Assembly (NCBI RefSeq): GCF_000342005.1
Contig: NZ_AOHO01000045.1
Coordinates: forward strand, 1-64,000
DNA: 64,000 nucleotides
Source: Amycolatopsis decaplanina DSM 44594
Lineage (GTDB): Bacteria > Actinomycetota > Actinomycetes > Mycobacteriales > Pseudonocardiaceae
Reading direction: 5' to 3'
Numbering within the stretch: the first letter of the stretch is position 1; every line of letters begins with the position of its first letter. Under the pieces are notes generated by a model. That model saw nothing but the letters and a program-made list of their open reading frames with translations, did not search any database and was not told where the DNA came from. The position numbers were made by a program, and so were the translations under genes. Shown one piece after another: positions 47,290 to 55,325 of this stretch.

Positions 47290-48275
47290 CACCTCGGGCA
47301 TGGGGCGCGCTCGGTCGCCGGTCGCCATCCCTCCCGGATGAGGACCGCGCGGACCTCGGCCGCGACCTGGCACGGCGAATTCCGGACGTCTTGCCAGCCG
47401 TAGACCAGACGTGCCCGGCCGGCGAGTTCGGCGGCGTTGTCCCGTCGACGGTCCCGGAACGCGACGGAGGCCATCGCGTGGGTCGCCCGCCCGTCCAGCC
47501 GGACGGTCAGCGTCGCTCCGCGTGAGTCGTAGGTGACGTCCTCCCACAACGTCTTCCCGTCGACTTCGACCGCTGTCTGCCGGTCCCCCGGCGGTAGACC
47601 GTGTCTTTCCTCGACCTGTTCCTTGAACTCCACCTCGAGTGCCGACATGAGGCCTCCGGCCACCAGTTCGAGACCTCGCTGGATCTCGGCGCGGAAACGG
47701 AAAGGCGGACGCAGCAAGACGCAGTCACGCATCGCGAACACCGGGACTTCGCTCCGGCTCACCAGATCGACCACGACGTTCACCGCGTCTCGTGCGGTGG
47801 GCTGGGAGACCGCCAGATCGACGATCGTGTCCGTGGGCTTGGTGCGAGGCGGCCATGCCTCGGCCGTGGAGTACGGGAGCGCCCGCGATCGGTGCACCTT
47901 CACCAGGGGTGACTGGGAAATCGCCGAACTGGAATAGGGCACGGTGATCTCGATCGGTCCCTCCTCGACCGGAAGGAGACGCCATTCCTCCGCCGCCGTG
48001 CGATGACTCAATACCGCGTGCCCGCCTCCATAACGGAGGGCGGCGTGAATTCTCGCCGCCCTCGGGAGAAGGCCCGTGAAGGTCGCGTAGACCCGAGGCA
48101 GCACACGCTGCCAGCGCCCGGCGTCCAGATTGGCGACGATGTCGGCCTTGGTGTGTCCGTAGGCGAGGAGCTGGGCTCTGGTCACGATCCCGTGCTGCTC
48201 CCGCAGCAGGACCGGCCAGCTCGGCCGTTGTTCGGCCGGGATGACTTCCTCCGACCAGCGTTTGTGTAGAGGCAC
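47283..48275 (-). CDS. AbiEi-like N-terminal domain protein with DUF559-like C-terminus
   Basis: A 330-residue protein. The N-terminus (LLREQHGIVTRAQLLAYGHTKADIVANLDAGRWQRVLPRVYAT in pieces) is the winged-helix domain of AbiEi-type antitoxins. The C-terminus resembles DUF559 Vsr-like nucleases (LDGRATHAMASVAFRDRRRDNAAELAG; LVYGWQDVRNSPCQVAAEV), although the first acidic residues look altered. No AbiEii-type toxin is adjacent. The gene is bracketed by family C palindromes on both sides. GTG start at 48275 with no clear ribosome site. Confidence 0.72.
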   Translation of the reverse strand: MPLHKRWSEEVIPAEQRPSWPVLLREQHGIVTRAQLLAYGHTKADIVANLDAGRWQRVLPRVYATFTGLLPRAARIHAALRYGGGHAVLSHRTAAEEWRLLPVEEGPIEITVPYSSSAISQSPLVKVHRSRALPYSTAEAWPPRTKPTDTIVDLAVSQPTARDAVNVVVDLVSRSEVPVFAMRDCVLLRPPFRFRAEIQRGLELVAGGLMSALEVEFKEQVEERHGLPPGDRQTAVEVDGKTLWEDVTYDSRGATLTVRLDGRATHAMASVAFRDRRRDNAAELAGRARLVYGWQDVRNSPCQVAAEVRAVLIREGWRPATERAPCPRCS

Positions 48276-48361
48276 ACCTTCACAGTCGCCCGAGAGAGGC
48301 GGCCAAAGGGCACGGCGGGCGAAAATTGTGGATGGAGGAGGCGGTTGTGGACAACTCACGC

Positions 48362-48408
48362 CTCGTGAGTTGGTTAGGACGGTTCTAACCGTCCTAACCA
48401 CTCACGAG
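48362..48408. repeat. Palindrome, family C (copy 3)
   Basis: Arms of 23 and 22 bases pair fully apart from one bulged T, around loop CT. It lies upstream of the AbiEi-like gene and upstream of the small Cys-rich gene, so unlike most copies it is in a divergent, not a convergent, gap. Confidence 0.82.
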
Positions 48409-48469
48409 GCCCGAAACTGTCGGTGGTCGCTCTTAATGTGCACCTCACCACTGAAAGTGAGGAGCCGAA

Positions 48470-48712
48470 ATGGACGACAAGGCCATCGCCGATATAGCGG
48501 ACATAGAGACGCTCGTCATCGATTGCGACCGGTGCGCGGTCTGCGGTGACGCATGTCATGACTGTGTCGTCAGTGTCCTCCTCGGCGCGCCGCTCGCGCT
48601 CGAATGGGACGCCGACGAGCGGAAAGCGGTCGACGCGCTCGCGGAAGCCGGGATGGTCCCGCGTCTCCGGATGGTCGAGATCGTGGAGCAGGAGTGTCGG
48701 AAGTCGGCCTGA
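48470..48712 (+). CDS. Small cysteine-rich protein
   Basis: An 80-residue protein with clustered cysteines in CDRCAVCGDACHDCVVSVLLG (residues about 19-39), suggesting a zinc or Fe-S site, followed by an acidic helical half. The ATG has a strong GAGGAG site. I recall similar small proteins upstream of NlpC/P60 genes in actinobacteria, with no known role. Confidence 0.75.
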   Translation: MDDKAIADIADIETLVIDCDRCAVCGDACHDCVVSVLLGAPLALEWDADERKAVDALAEAGMVPRLRMVEIVEQECRKSA

Positions 48713-49156
48713 GACACGCCGCGACCGGGACATTCGACGAGTGGTCGATCCGATCAGGTGAACGGTAGGTAGTCGCGATCAGTCCCAGGATGTAACGCCC
48801 GTCACAACTTTCCACTCATGCTGGTCCGAAGGTGTTTCGGCGCATCACGGAGAGTTTTTGAGGCGGGCATGGTGGACGCGGTGGCCCCTGTTTCGTAACC
48901 TGTCCGAGATCTCGTGGCCGGAAGTCGTCGCCAGACGGCGACACGGGATCGCCACCGAAGCAGCTTTGTCGGGGAGTTGCGTCAGAACCATCCGTGCGCC
49001 AAACCTGTTGCGATAGCACCCGGCCAGGCGCAAGGCGGGAACGCGGGGGACCGCGCGGGCCTCACGGTCGGCGTCGCGGCCTCGCCGAAGAGGGCCCCCG
49101 ACCTCTTCGTCCCGGTTCCGAGTCGGTGGCCGACAGCAAAGGAGACACGCGCGACC
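48713..49156 (+). promoter_or_regulatory. Long leader of the NlpC/P60 gene, possible c-di-AMP (ydaO) riboswitch region
   Basis: A 444-base non-coding stretch precedes the hydrolase gene. It contains GCGGGGGACC (near 49046-49055), which resembles the start of the ydaO riboswitch core, and CCGACAGC just before the ribosome site, which resembles its end. The central GGGTGAA word is not found and the known 3' block is incomplete. Cell-wall hydrolase genes in actinobacteria often carry this riboswitch, but here the match is partial. Confidence 0.25.
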
Positions 49157-50209
49157 GTGCAGTCGCATCCAGTCAAGCGCGTGGTGTCAGGAGCTTTGGC
49201 CGCGGCCGCGGTGATCACCGCCGTGACAGTCGCCCAGCCTTCCGCCACCGCTGCCCCAGGCCCCGCCCTCCAACAGCCCCCGTCCGGCTCGGACGCGCTC
49301 GCCAAGTACCGCGACCTCGCGGCACAGGCGGAGAAAGCGAACGAAGACCTTCTCAAGGCGAAGGACGACCTCGCCGCGAAGCAGGGTGAGCTCGACAAGG
49401 CGACCGCCGACGCCGCCGCCGCCAAGGAACTCGGTGTCAAGGCGGCCGGTGACGAGAAGACGTTCCAGGCAGAGGTGAACAAGTTCGCCGGCGCCTCCTT
49501 CACCAGCGGTGTGCAGCTGAACAAGCTGTCGTCGCTGCTGTCGGGCGCGTCGACCCAGGACTTCCTGGATCGCTCCTCGGCGCTCGAGGTCCTCGCCGCG
49601 AACAAGAACACCGCCCTGAACAACCTGAGCGGTGCCGTCGCCCAGGCCGCGGCCGCGGCGAAGCAGGCGGCGGACGCCCAGAACGCGGCCACCGCCGCCC
49701 GTGACACGGCCGCCAAGCTGACCACGGACATCGAGGCGCGCCAGAAGACGCTGAACGACCAGATCGCGGAGATCCAGCGGGCCAGCGGCAACCTCAGCGC
49801 CTCGGATCGCAACGCCCAGAAGGACAAGGGCGGCGCGTTCCCCAACGTCCCCGCTCCGGGTCCCGCCGCGGCGAGCGCCCTCGCGGCCGCGAAGAGCAAG
49901 CTCGGCAGCCCGTACGGCTGGGGCGACGTCGGTCCGTCGTCCTTCGACTGCTCCGGTCTGATGCTGTGGGCGTACAAGCAGGCGGGGCTCACCCTGCCGC
50001 GGTCCAGCCGTCAGCAGTCGACCTTCGGCGCCGCTGTGCAGCGTTCACAGCTCCAGCCGGGCGACCTGGTGTTCTACAACTCGCCGGTCTCGCACGTCGG
50101 CATGTACGTCGGCAACGGCATGATGGTGCACGCGCCGACCACCGGTGACGTCGTCAAGGTGTCGCCGCTGCAGAACAACTACGTCGGCGCCCGTCGCCCG
50201 ACGGCCTGA
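49157..50209 (+). CDS. Secreted NlpC/P60 peptidoglycan hydrolase
   Basis: A 350-residue protein. The Sec signal peptide covers about residues 1-33 (ending ATAAPG). Residues about 45-215 form an Ala/Lys-rich coiled coil like that of RipA-type hydrolases. The C-terminal NlpC/P60 domain has Cys265 (FDCSGL), His313 (SHVGMYVG) and His325 (MMVHAP). It cuts D-Glu-mDAP bonds in stem peptides. Orthologous position to Rv2190c. The GTG start has AAAGGAGA at a long spacing. A terminator follows. Confidence 0.92.
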   Translation: MQSHPVKRVVSGALAAAAVITAVTVAQPSATAAPGPALQQPPSGSDALAKYRDLAAQAEKANEDLLKAKDDLAAKQGELDKATADAAAAKELGVKAAGDEKTFQAEVNKFAGASFTSGVQLNKLSSLLSGASTQDFLDRSSALEVLAANKNTALNNLSGAVAQAAAAAKQAADAQNAATAARDTAAKLTTDIEARQKTLNDQIAEIQRASGNLSASDRNAQKDKGGAFPNVPAPGPAAASALAAAKSKLGSPYGWGDVGPSSFDCSGLMLWAYKQAGLTLPRSSRQQSTFGAAVQRSQLQPGDLVFYNSPVSHVGMYVGNGMMVHAPTTGDVVKVSPLQNNYVGARRPTA

Positions 50210-50220
50210 CGAACAGACGA

Positions 50221-50256
50221 AAAGGGGCGGTACCGCGCAGGCGGTGCCGCCCCTTT
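50221..50256 (+). terminator. Intrinsic terminator after the NlpC/P60 gene
   Basis: Arms AAAGGGGCGGTACCGC (50221-50236) and 50241-50256 pair with one mismatch around GCAG, and the second arm ends in CCCCTTTC. Confidence 0.85.
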
Positions 50257-50286
50257 CGCGTGCCCGGGGCCAAGTAGCCTGCAGGG

Positions 50287-51444
50287 GTGCTGAGGACCCT
50301 GCTGGTGACCAACGACTTCCCGCCCCGGCCAGGCGGCATCCAGAACTACCTGAACTCGCTGGCCACCCGCCTTCCCGCCGACGACCTGGTCGTCTACGCC
50401 CCGTCCTGGGAATCGAGCACCGGCTCGCACGGCGAGTTCGACGCCGCCGCCCCGTTCGAGGTGGTGCGCCATCCGACGTCGCTGATGCTGCCGACCCCGG
50501 ACGTGCTCAAGCGGGCGAAGGAGATCATGCGTGCCCGCGAGTGCGAGGCCGTCTGGTTCGGCGCCGCGGCGCCGCTGGCGTTGCTGGGGCACCCGCTGCG
50601 GTCCGCGGGCGCCCGCCGGGTGCTGGCGTCGACACACGGCCACGAGGTCGGCTGGTCGATGCTGCCGGGTTCCCGGCAGGCGTTGCGGCGGATCGGCGAC
50701 ACCGTCGACGTGATCACGTACGTCAGCAAGTACACGCGCTCCCGGTTTTCGGCCGCTTTCGGCCCGATGGCGGGGCTGGAGATGCTCCCGTGCGGCGTGG
50801 ACACCGCGCTCTACCGGCCGGACCCGGCCGCGGGCAAGGAGATCCGCGAGCGGCACGGTCTCGGCGACCGTCCGACGATCGTCTGCGTTTCGCGGCTGGT
50901 ACCGCGAAAAGGCCAGGACAGGCTGATCAAGATCCTGCCCGAGCTCCGCAAACGGATCCCGGACGTGGCGCTGCTGCTCGTCGGCGGCGGCCCGTACCGC
51001 AAGACGCTCACCGGGCTCGTCGAGGCGCTGGGCGTGGAAGACAGCGTCGTCATCACCGGATCGGTGCCGTGGAAGGAGCTGCCCGCGCACTACAACGCGG
51101 GCGACGTCTTCGCGATGCCGGCGCGGACGCGCGGGAAGGGGCTCGACGTCGAGGGCCTGGGCATCGTGTACCTGGAGGCCTCGGCGACCGGGCTGCCGGT
51201 CGTCGCCGGAAATTCCGGTGGTGCGCCGGAAACGGTGCTGGACGAGGTCACCGGGCACGTCGTCGACGGCCGTGACGAGCAGCAGTTGAGGGAGACGCTG
51301 GCCGCGTTGCTCGCCGATCCGGTGCGGGCGCGGCGCATGGGGGCCGCCGGTCGCGAATGGGTCGGCGAGAACTGGCGGTGGGACACCATGGCGAGCAGGC
51401 TTTCCGGGCTTCTTGACGGCGACTCCTTCGCGGCGGTGCGCTGA
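50287..51444 (+). CDS. pimB: GDP-mannose-dependent phosphatidylinositol monomannoside mannosyltransferase
   Basis: A 385-residue GT4 glycosyltransferase (PimB', Rv2188c-like) that adds the second mannose in phosphatidylinositol mannoside synthesis at the cytoplasmic membrane face. The N-terminal acceptor-side motif VTNDFPPRPGGIQNYL, the middle THGHEVGW, and the C-terminal donor-side VSRLVPRKGQDRLI and EGLGIVYLEASATGLPVV (the E-X7-E motif) are all present. GTG start. Actinobacterial envelope gene. Confidence 0.9.
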   Translation: MLRTLLVTNDFPPRPGGIQNYLNSLATRLPADDLVVYAPSWESSTGSHGEFDAAAPFEVVRHPTSLMLPTPDVLKRAKEIMRARECEAVWFGAAAPLALLGHPLRSAGARRVLASTHGHEVGWSMLPGSRQALRRIGDTVDVITYVSKYTRSRFSAAFGPMAGLEMLPCGVDTALYRPDPAAGKEIRERHGLGDRPTIVCVSRLVPRKGQDRLIKILPELRKRIPDVALLLVGGGPYRKTLTGLVEALGVEDSVVITGSVPWKELPAHYNAGDVFAMPARTRGKGLDVEGLGIVYLEASATGLPVVAGNSGGAPETVLDEVTGHVVDGRDEQQLRETLAALLADPVRARRMGAAGREWVGENWRWDTMASRLSGLLDGDSFAAVR

Positions 51445-51447
51445 CCG

Positions 51448-52071
51448 TCAGGGTTCGTAGCGCGCCGGATGCTTCGGATCGTCGACGCGGATCACCACGT
51501 CGGACAGCGCCGAAGGGTCGACTTCCCGTTCGTAGCGTTCGTAAGCCGGGAGCGCCCATGCGTCGGGCACTCGCCGCTTGAGCGCGGCGGGCGAGAGCCA
51601 CAGGTGCACGCTCAGGTCGAAAGCGAGCCCCGCGCCGAACAGGAACTCGCCGTCCAGCAGGACGACGCCGCCCTCGGGCAGTTCGACGCGTTCGGCTCGG
51701 GTGGCGCGATCGCGGACCGGGTCCCACAGCGACGGCAGGACAAGACCGCTGCCGTCGTCGGCGAGCGGGTCGAGCACCTCGCGGCGCAGGGCGCCGAGAT
51801 CGAGCCAGTCGCTGTAGCGCGAGTCCGGATCCTCTTTGCCGCGTTCGAAGCGCAACGACGCGGGGCGGAGGAAGTCGTTCGCCGAGATCCGCAACGCCGC
51901 GTGACCGGCGACCCGCAGGGGATCGACCAGGGCGTCGGCGAGTTCTGTGGTGTTGGTCGCACCGGCCGCGCCGTCGACGGCGACCGCGATCCGGCGGCGG
52001 CCCGTGATCGCCGTGATGCGTTCGGTCAGTTCGGAGACCAGCAGGGCGGGAGAAATCGGACGGTAGCGCAC
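51448..52071 (-). CDS. Uridine kinase-like protein with degenerate P-loop
   Basis: A 207-residue protein aligned by eye to actinobacterial uridine-kinase-like P-loop proteins (LTERITAITGRRRIAVAVDG; RISANDFLRPASLRFERGKEDPDSRYSDWLDL; GGVVLLDGEFLF). The Walker A region reads GAAGATNT (residues 34-41), where GXXXXGK[ST] is expected, so both the second Gly and the Lys are lost. It is probably inactive or has changed function. The GTG start at 52071 follows GGAGG. Convergent with pimB, with 3 bases between. Confidence 0.75.
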   Translation of the reverse strand: MRYRPISPALLVSELTERITAITGRRRIAVAVDGAAGATNTTELADALVDPLRVAGHAALRISANDFLRPASLRFERGKEDPDSRYSDWLDLGALRREVLDPLADDGSGLVLPSLWDPVRDRATRAERVELPEGGVVLLDGEFLFGAGLAFDLSVHLWLSPAALKRRVPDAWALPAYERYEREVDPSALSDVVIRVDDPKHPARYEP

Positions 52072-52135
52072 GGAAAGAGATCCTCCACCCGGACCGGTGA
52101 CTGTCGCACGGTACACCCGATGGGATGATGGCCCG

Positions 52136-52549
52136 GTGACCAAAGCATCGGCCAAAACAGCCGGAAGTGGTTGGCAGGTAGGCGTTTCCCAGACGGTGCC
52201 GTACACCAGCACCCAGGTGTGGGACTTCCTGGTCGGACGCGAGGGCGTGGGGATCTGGCTCGGTCCGGGCGCCGAACTCGGCCGTGAGGTGGGCGCGGCG
52301 TACGAGACGGCCAACGGGACGACCGGCGAGATCCGCGGTCGCTCCGAGGGCGACAAGCTTCGGCTGACCTGGCGTCCGAAGGACTGGGACCACGACTCGA
52401 CGCTGCAGATCACGGTGAGCGGTACCGATCAGAAGACCACGCTCCGTTTCCACCAGGAGTGGCTCGCGGGCGCCGACGAACGTGAAGAACAGCGGGCATA
52501 CTGGACCGAAGTGACCGAGCGAGTGGTGGCCGCGCTGGCCGAACGCTGA
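52136..52549 (+). CDS. SRPBCC (START-like) domain protein
   Basis: A 137-residue helix-grip protein of the AHSA1/polyketide-cyclase type, with YTSTQVWDFLVG, RLTWRPKDWDHDSTLQI and a C-terminal amphipathic helix (YWTEVTERVVAALAER). The GTG start lies 65 bases from the divergent kinase-like gene. The family binds hydrophobic ligands. It may be co-transcribed with the P450 23 bases downstream, but no pathway is evident. Confidence 0.83.
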   Translation: MTKASAKTAGSGWQVGVSQTVPYTSTQVWDFLVGREGVGIWLGPGAELGREVGAAYETANGTTGEIRGRSEGDKLRLTWRPKDWDHDSTLQITVSGTDQKTTLRFHQEWLAGADEREEQRAYWTEVTERVVAALAER

Positions 52550-52572
52550 CCAGCGCGCTGGGAGGTGGGCCG

Positions 52573-53781
52573 ATGCGGGCGTCTGACGATCCGAAGGATC
52601 TGGGCGAGGAGCTCATCCAAGAGCCGCACAGGATCTCTTCGCTGCTGCGAGAAGGCGGCCCGGTCCGGAAGGTGCGCATGCCTCGCGGCCTGGACGTATG
52701 GATCGTCACCGGGCACGCCGAGGCCCGCGCGGTGCTGTCGGATTCCCGGATGGCCAAGGATCGGAAAGCGATCCGGCGGCTCTTCGAACGCTTCGGCTTC
52801 GAATCCGCGGGCGACAACGCCACCCGGTCACTCAGCGCGCATATGCTCAACCTGGATCCGCCGGACCACACGCGGCTGCGCAAACTGGTCAACCAGGCCT
52901 TCACTTCGCGGACCGTTTCCCGGCTGCGGCCGAGGGTCGAACAGATCACCGCGGACCTGCTGGACGGCATCGGCGACGCCGAGCACACCGATCTGCTGCC
53001 CACCTTCGCCGTTCCGCTCCCGATCCGGGTGATCTGCGAACTGCTCGGTGTGCACGCGGGCGATCAGCCCGCGTTCGTCAAGTGGTCGAACACGATGGGC
53101 TCCTGGTCGACGCCGGAGGAACTGCGTACCGCGGCGGCGAAGATGCGCGCTTATCTCGTCGACCTCATCGCGTCGAAACGCGTCGAGCCCGCCGATGACC
53201 TGCTTTCGGGTCTGATCCAGGCCGGCGACGAGAACGACTCGCTCTCCGGGGACGAACTGCTTTCGATGGCGTTCCTTCTGCTGTCCGCCGGATTCGAGAC
53301 GACGGTCAACTTGATCGCCAACAGCGTGTTCGCGCTGCTTCGCGATCCGGAGCAGCTGGCCGCGCTGCGCGCCGATCCCGCGTTGCTGCCCGGCGCGATC
53401 GAGGAGTTCCTGCGCTACGACGGCCCGATCCACCTGGCGACCCTGCGGTTCACCACCGAGAGCGTCCCGATGGGCGACGTCGAGATCCCGGCGGGGGAGT
53501 TCGTGCTCGTCTCCCTGCTCGGCGCGAACCGGGACGCGGAGCGCTTCGGCGACCCCGACCGGCTGGACGTCACCCGCGCGGCGTCCGGGCATCTCGCGTT
53601 CGGGCACGGGATCCACTACTGCGTGGGCGCCCCGCTGGCCAGGCTGGAGGCAGAGATCGCCCTGGGTGCCCTGCTGAGGCGGTTCCCCGGCCTGAGCCTC
53701 GACGCCGATCCGGAAACCTTGCGATGGCGGGAAAGCACGCTCATCCACGGCCTCGAAACCCTCCCTGTGCGCCTGCGCTGA
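52573..53781 (+). CDS. Cytochrome P450
   Basis: A 402-residue bacterial class I P450. The I-helix oxygen-binding motif is LLSAGFETTVN. The heme loop FGHGIHYCVGAPLARLE has the axial Cys350. HMLNLDPPDHTRLRKLVNQAFT is the usual C-helix region. It resembles CYP107/CYP105 types used in natural product tailoring. No ferredoxin gene is adjacent. The ATG has GGGAGG upstream. It lies 25 bases before bioA. A pimeloyl-forming role (BioI-like) is possible but only an inference from position. Confidence 0.92.
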   Translation: MRASDDPKDLGEELIQEPHRISSLLREGGPVRKVRMPRGLDVWIVTGHAEARAVLSDSRMAKDRKAIRRLFERFGFESAGDNATRSLSAHMLNLDPPDHTRLRKLVNQAFTSRTVSRLRPRVEQITADLLDGIGDAEHTDLLPTFAVPLPIRVICELLGVHAGDQPAFVKWSNTMGSWSTPEELRTAAAKMRAYLVDLIASKRVEPADDLLSGLIQAGDENDSLSGDELLSMAFLLLSAGFETTVNLIANSVFALLRDPEQLAALRADPALLPGAIEEFLRYDGPIHLATLRFTTESVPMGDVEIPAGEFVLVSLLGANRDAERFGDPDRLDVTRAASGHLAFGHGIHYCVGAPLARLEAEIALGALLRRFPGLSLDADPETLRWRESTLIHGLETLPVRLR

Positions 53782-53806
53782 GCGGGGTGTGTCGTAGGGT
53801 CGCCGG

Positions 53807-55087
53807 ATGGACGCCGCCGAACTTCTCGCCCTCGACGCGGAACACGTCTGGCACCCGTACGGGCCGATGCCGAGCCCAATCGACTCCCTGCTGGTCCGCG
53901 AGGCGAGCGGGGTCCGGCTCACCCTCGACGACGGCCGCGAGCTGGTGGACGGCATGTCGTCCTGGTGGGCGGCGATCCACGGCTACCGGAACCCGGTGCT
54001 GGACGCGGCGCTGGCCGAGCAGGCGGGCCGGATGAGTCACGTGATGTTCGGCGGGCTCACCCACGAACCGGCCATCAGGCTGGCGAAGACGCTGGTCGAC
54101 CTCGCGCCGGACGGCCTGCGGCACGTCTTCCTGTGCGACTCCGGCTCGGTGTCGGTCGAGGTCGCAGTCAAGATGTGCCTGCAGTACTGGCAGTCGTTGG
54201 GGCGCAAGGAAAAGCGGCGCCTGATGACCTGGCGCGGCGGCTACCACGGCGACACGTTCACGCCGATGAGCGTCTGCGACCCTGAGGGCGGGATGCACTC
54301 GCTGTGGCGTGGGATCCTGCCGGACCAGCTGTTCCTGCCCAAGCCTCCCGGCGGTTTCGCCGACGAGCCGGATCAGGACTATCTCGAGTTGCTCGCGACC
54401 GAGATCGAGCGGCACGCGGGCGAACTGGCCGCGATCATCGTCGAACCGGTCGTGCAGGGCGCCGGCGGTATGCGGTTCCACCCGCCCGCGTACCTGCGCG
54501 CGCTGCGCGAGATCACCGAGGCCAACGACGTTTTGCTCATCTTCGACGAGATCGCCACCGGTTTCGGCCGCACCGGCAGGATGTTCGCCGCCGAGCACGC
54601 GGGGGTCACGCCGGACGTCCTGTGCCTCGGCAAGGCGCTGACCGGTGGTTACCTGACGATGGCGGCGGCGTTGTGCACGCCGGAGATAGCCGACGGGATC
54701 TCGCGCGGTGAACTGCCGGTGCTGGCGCACGGCCCGACGTTCATGGCGAATCCGCTGTCCTCGGCCGTCGCCAACGCCTCGCTGGGGATCCTGGCCGAAG
54801 GCGGCTGGAAGTCCGACGTCCCGCGGATCGAGGCGGCGTTGAGGGCAGGGCTCGAACCGGCTCGCGAGCTGTCTTCGGTCGCCGACGTGCGGGTGCTCGG
54901 CGCCATCGGCGTGGTGGAGCTGGACCATCCCGTGGACATGGCGGTGGCGACCGAGATCCTCACGGCGAACGGGGTCTGGCTGCGCCCGTTCCGGAACCTG
55001 ATCTACACGATGCCGCCCTACATCTCCGAGGCGGAGGACCTCGCGACGATCACATCCGCAATGATCTCGGCCGCACGAAAAGCGTAA
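53807..55087 (+). CDS. bioA: Adenosylmethionine--8-amino-7-oxononanoate aminotransferase
   Basis: A 426-residue class III aminotransferase that converts KAPA to DAPA in biotin synthesis with SAM as amino donor. Motifs are WHPYGPM at the substrate site, [37 protein letters not shown] and the PLP lysine Lys276 ([12 protein letters not shown]). Length and motifs are complete. bioF, usually next, is absent from the window; two SulP-carbonic anhydrase genes occupy that place. Confidence 0.95.
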   Translation: MDAAELLALDAEHVWHPYGPMPSPIDSLLVREASGVRLTLDDGRELVDGMSSWWAAIHGYRNPVLDAALAEQAGRMSHVMFGGLTHEPAIRLAKTLVDLAPDGLRHVFLCDSGSVSVEVAVKMCLQYWQSLGRKEKRRLMTWRGGYHGDTFTPMSVCDPEGGMHSLWRGILPDQLFLPKPPGGFADEPDQDYLELLATEIERHAGELAAIIVEPVVQGAGGMRFHPPAYLRALREITEANDVLLIFDEIATGFGRTGRMFAAEHAGVTPDVLCLGKALTGGYLTMAAALCTPEIADGISRGELPVLAHGPTFMANPLSSAVANASLGILAEGGWKSDVPRIEAALRAGLEPARELSSVADVRVLGAIGVVELDHPVDMAVATEILTANGVWLRPFRNLIYTMPPYISEAEDLATITSAMISAARKA

Positions 55088-55141
55088 AAACGGCAAATTC
55101 ATCCCAAAGGGTGTGACAGCGGCCACAGCAATCAGGAAAGG

Positions 55142-55163
55142 CCACGCTGAGTACAGAGCGTGG
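55142..55163 (+). terminator. Small hairpin after bioA
   Basis: CCACGCT and AGCGTGG pair around an 8-base loop, 54 bases after the bioA stop. The rest of 55088-55325 holds an AT-richer stretch with TTATAT (55240-55245) but no promoter I can assign. Confidence 0.4.
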
Positions 55164-55325
55164 TCACGAGTTGATCTTGGTCAGGCGAACGGGCGAGTCC
55201 GATCGAGGCCCTTCTCGGGTGCTTTGTCGCGAAAGTGTGTTATATCCTAGTTCTTCGGCGCACAAGCAAACCTGAGAAACCTTTGCGTAGCGGACTTTTG
55301 CGCGCCGATCGGGTTTCCTGCCCCC

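Noticed and set aside
55224..55245. Promoter (TTGTCG with TTATAT) upstream of the first SulP gene
   Set aside because: The spacing between the two boxes is about 11 bases, too short for a primary sigma factor promoter.
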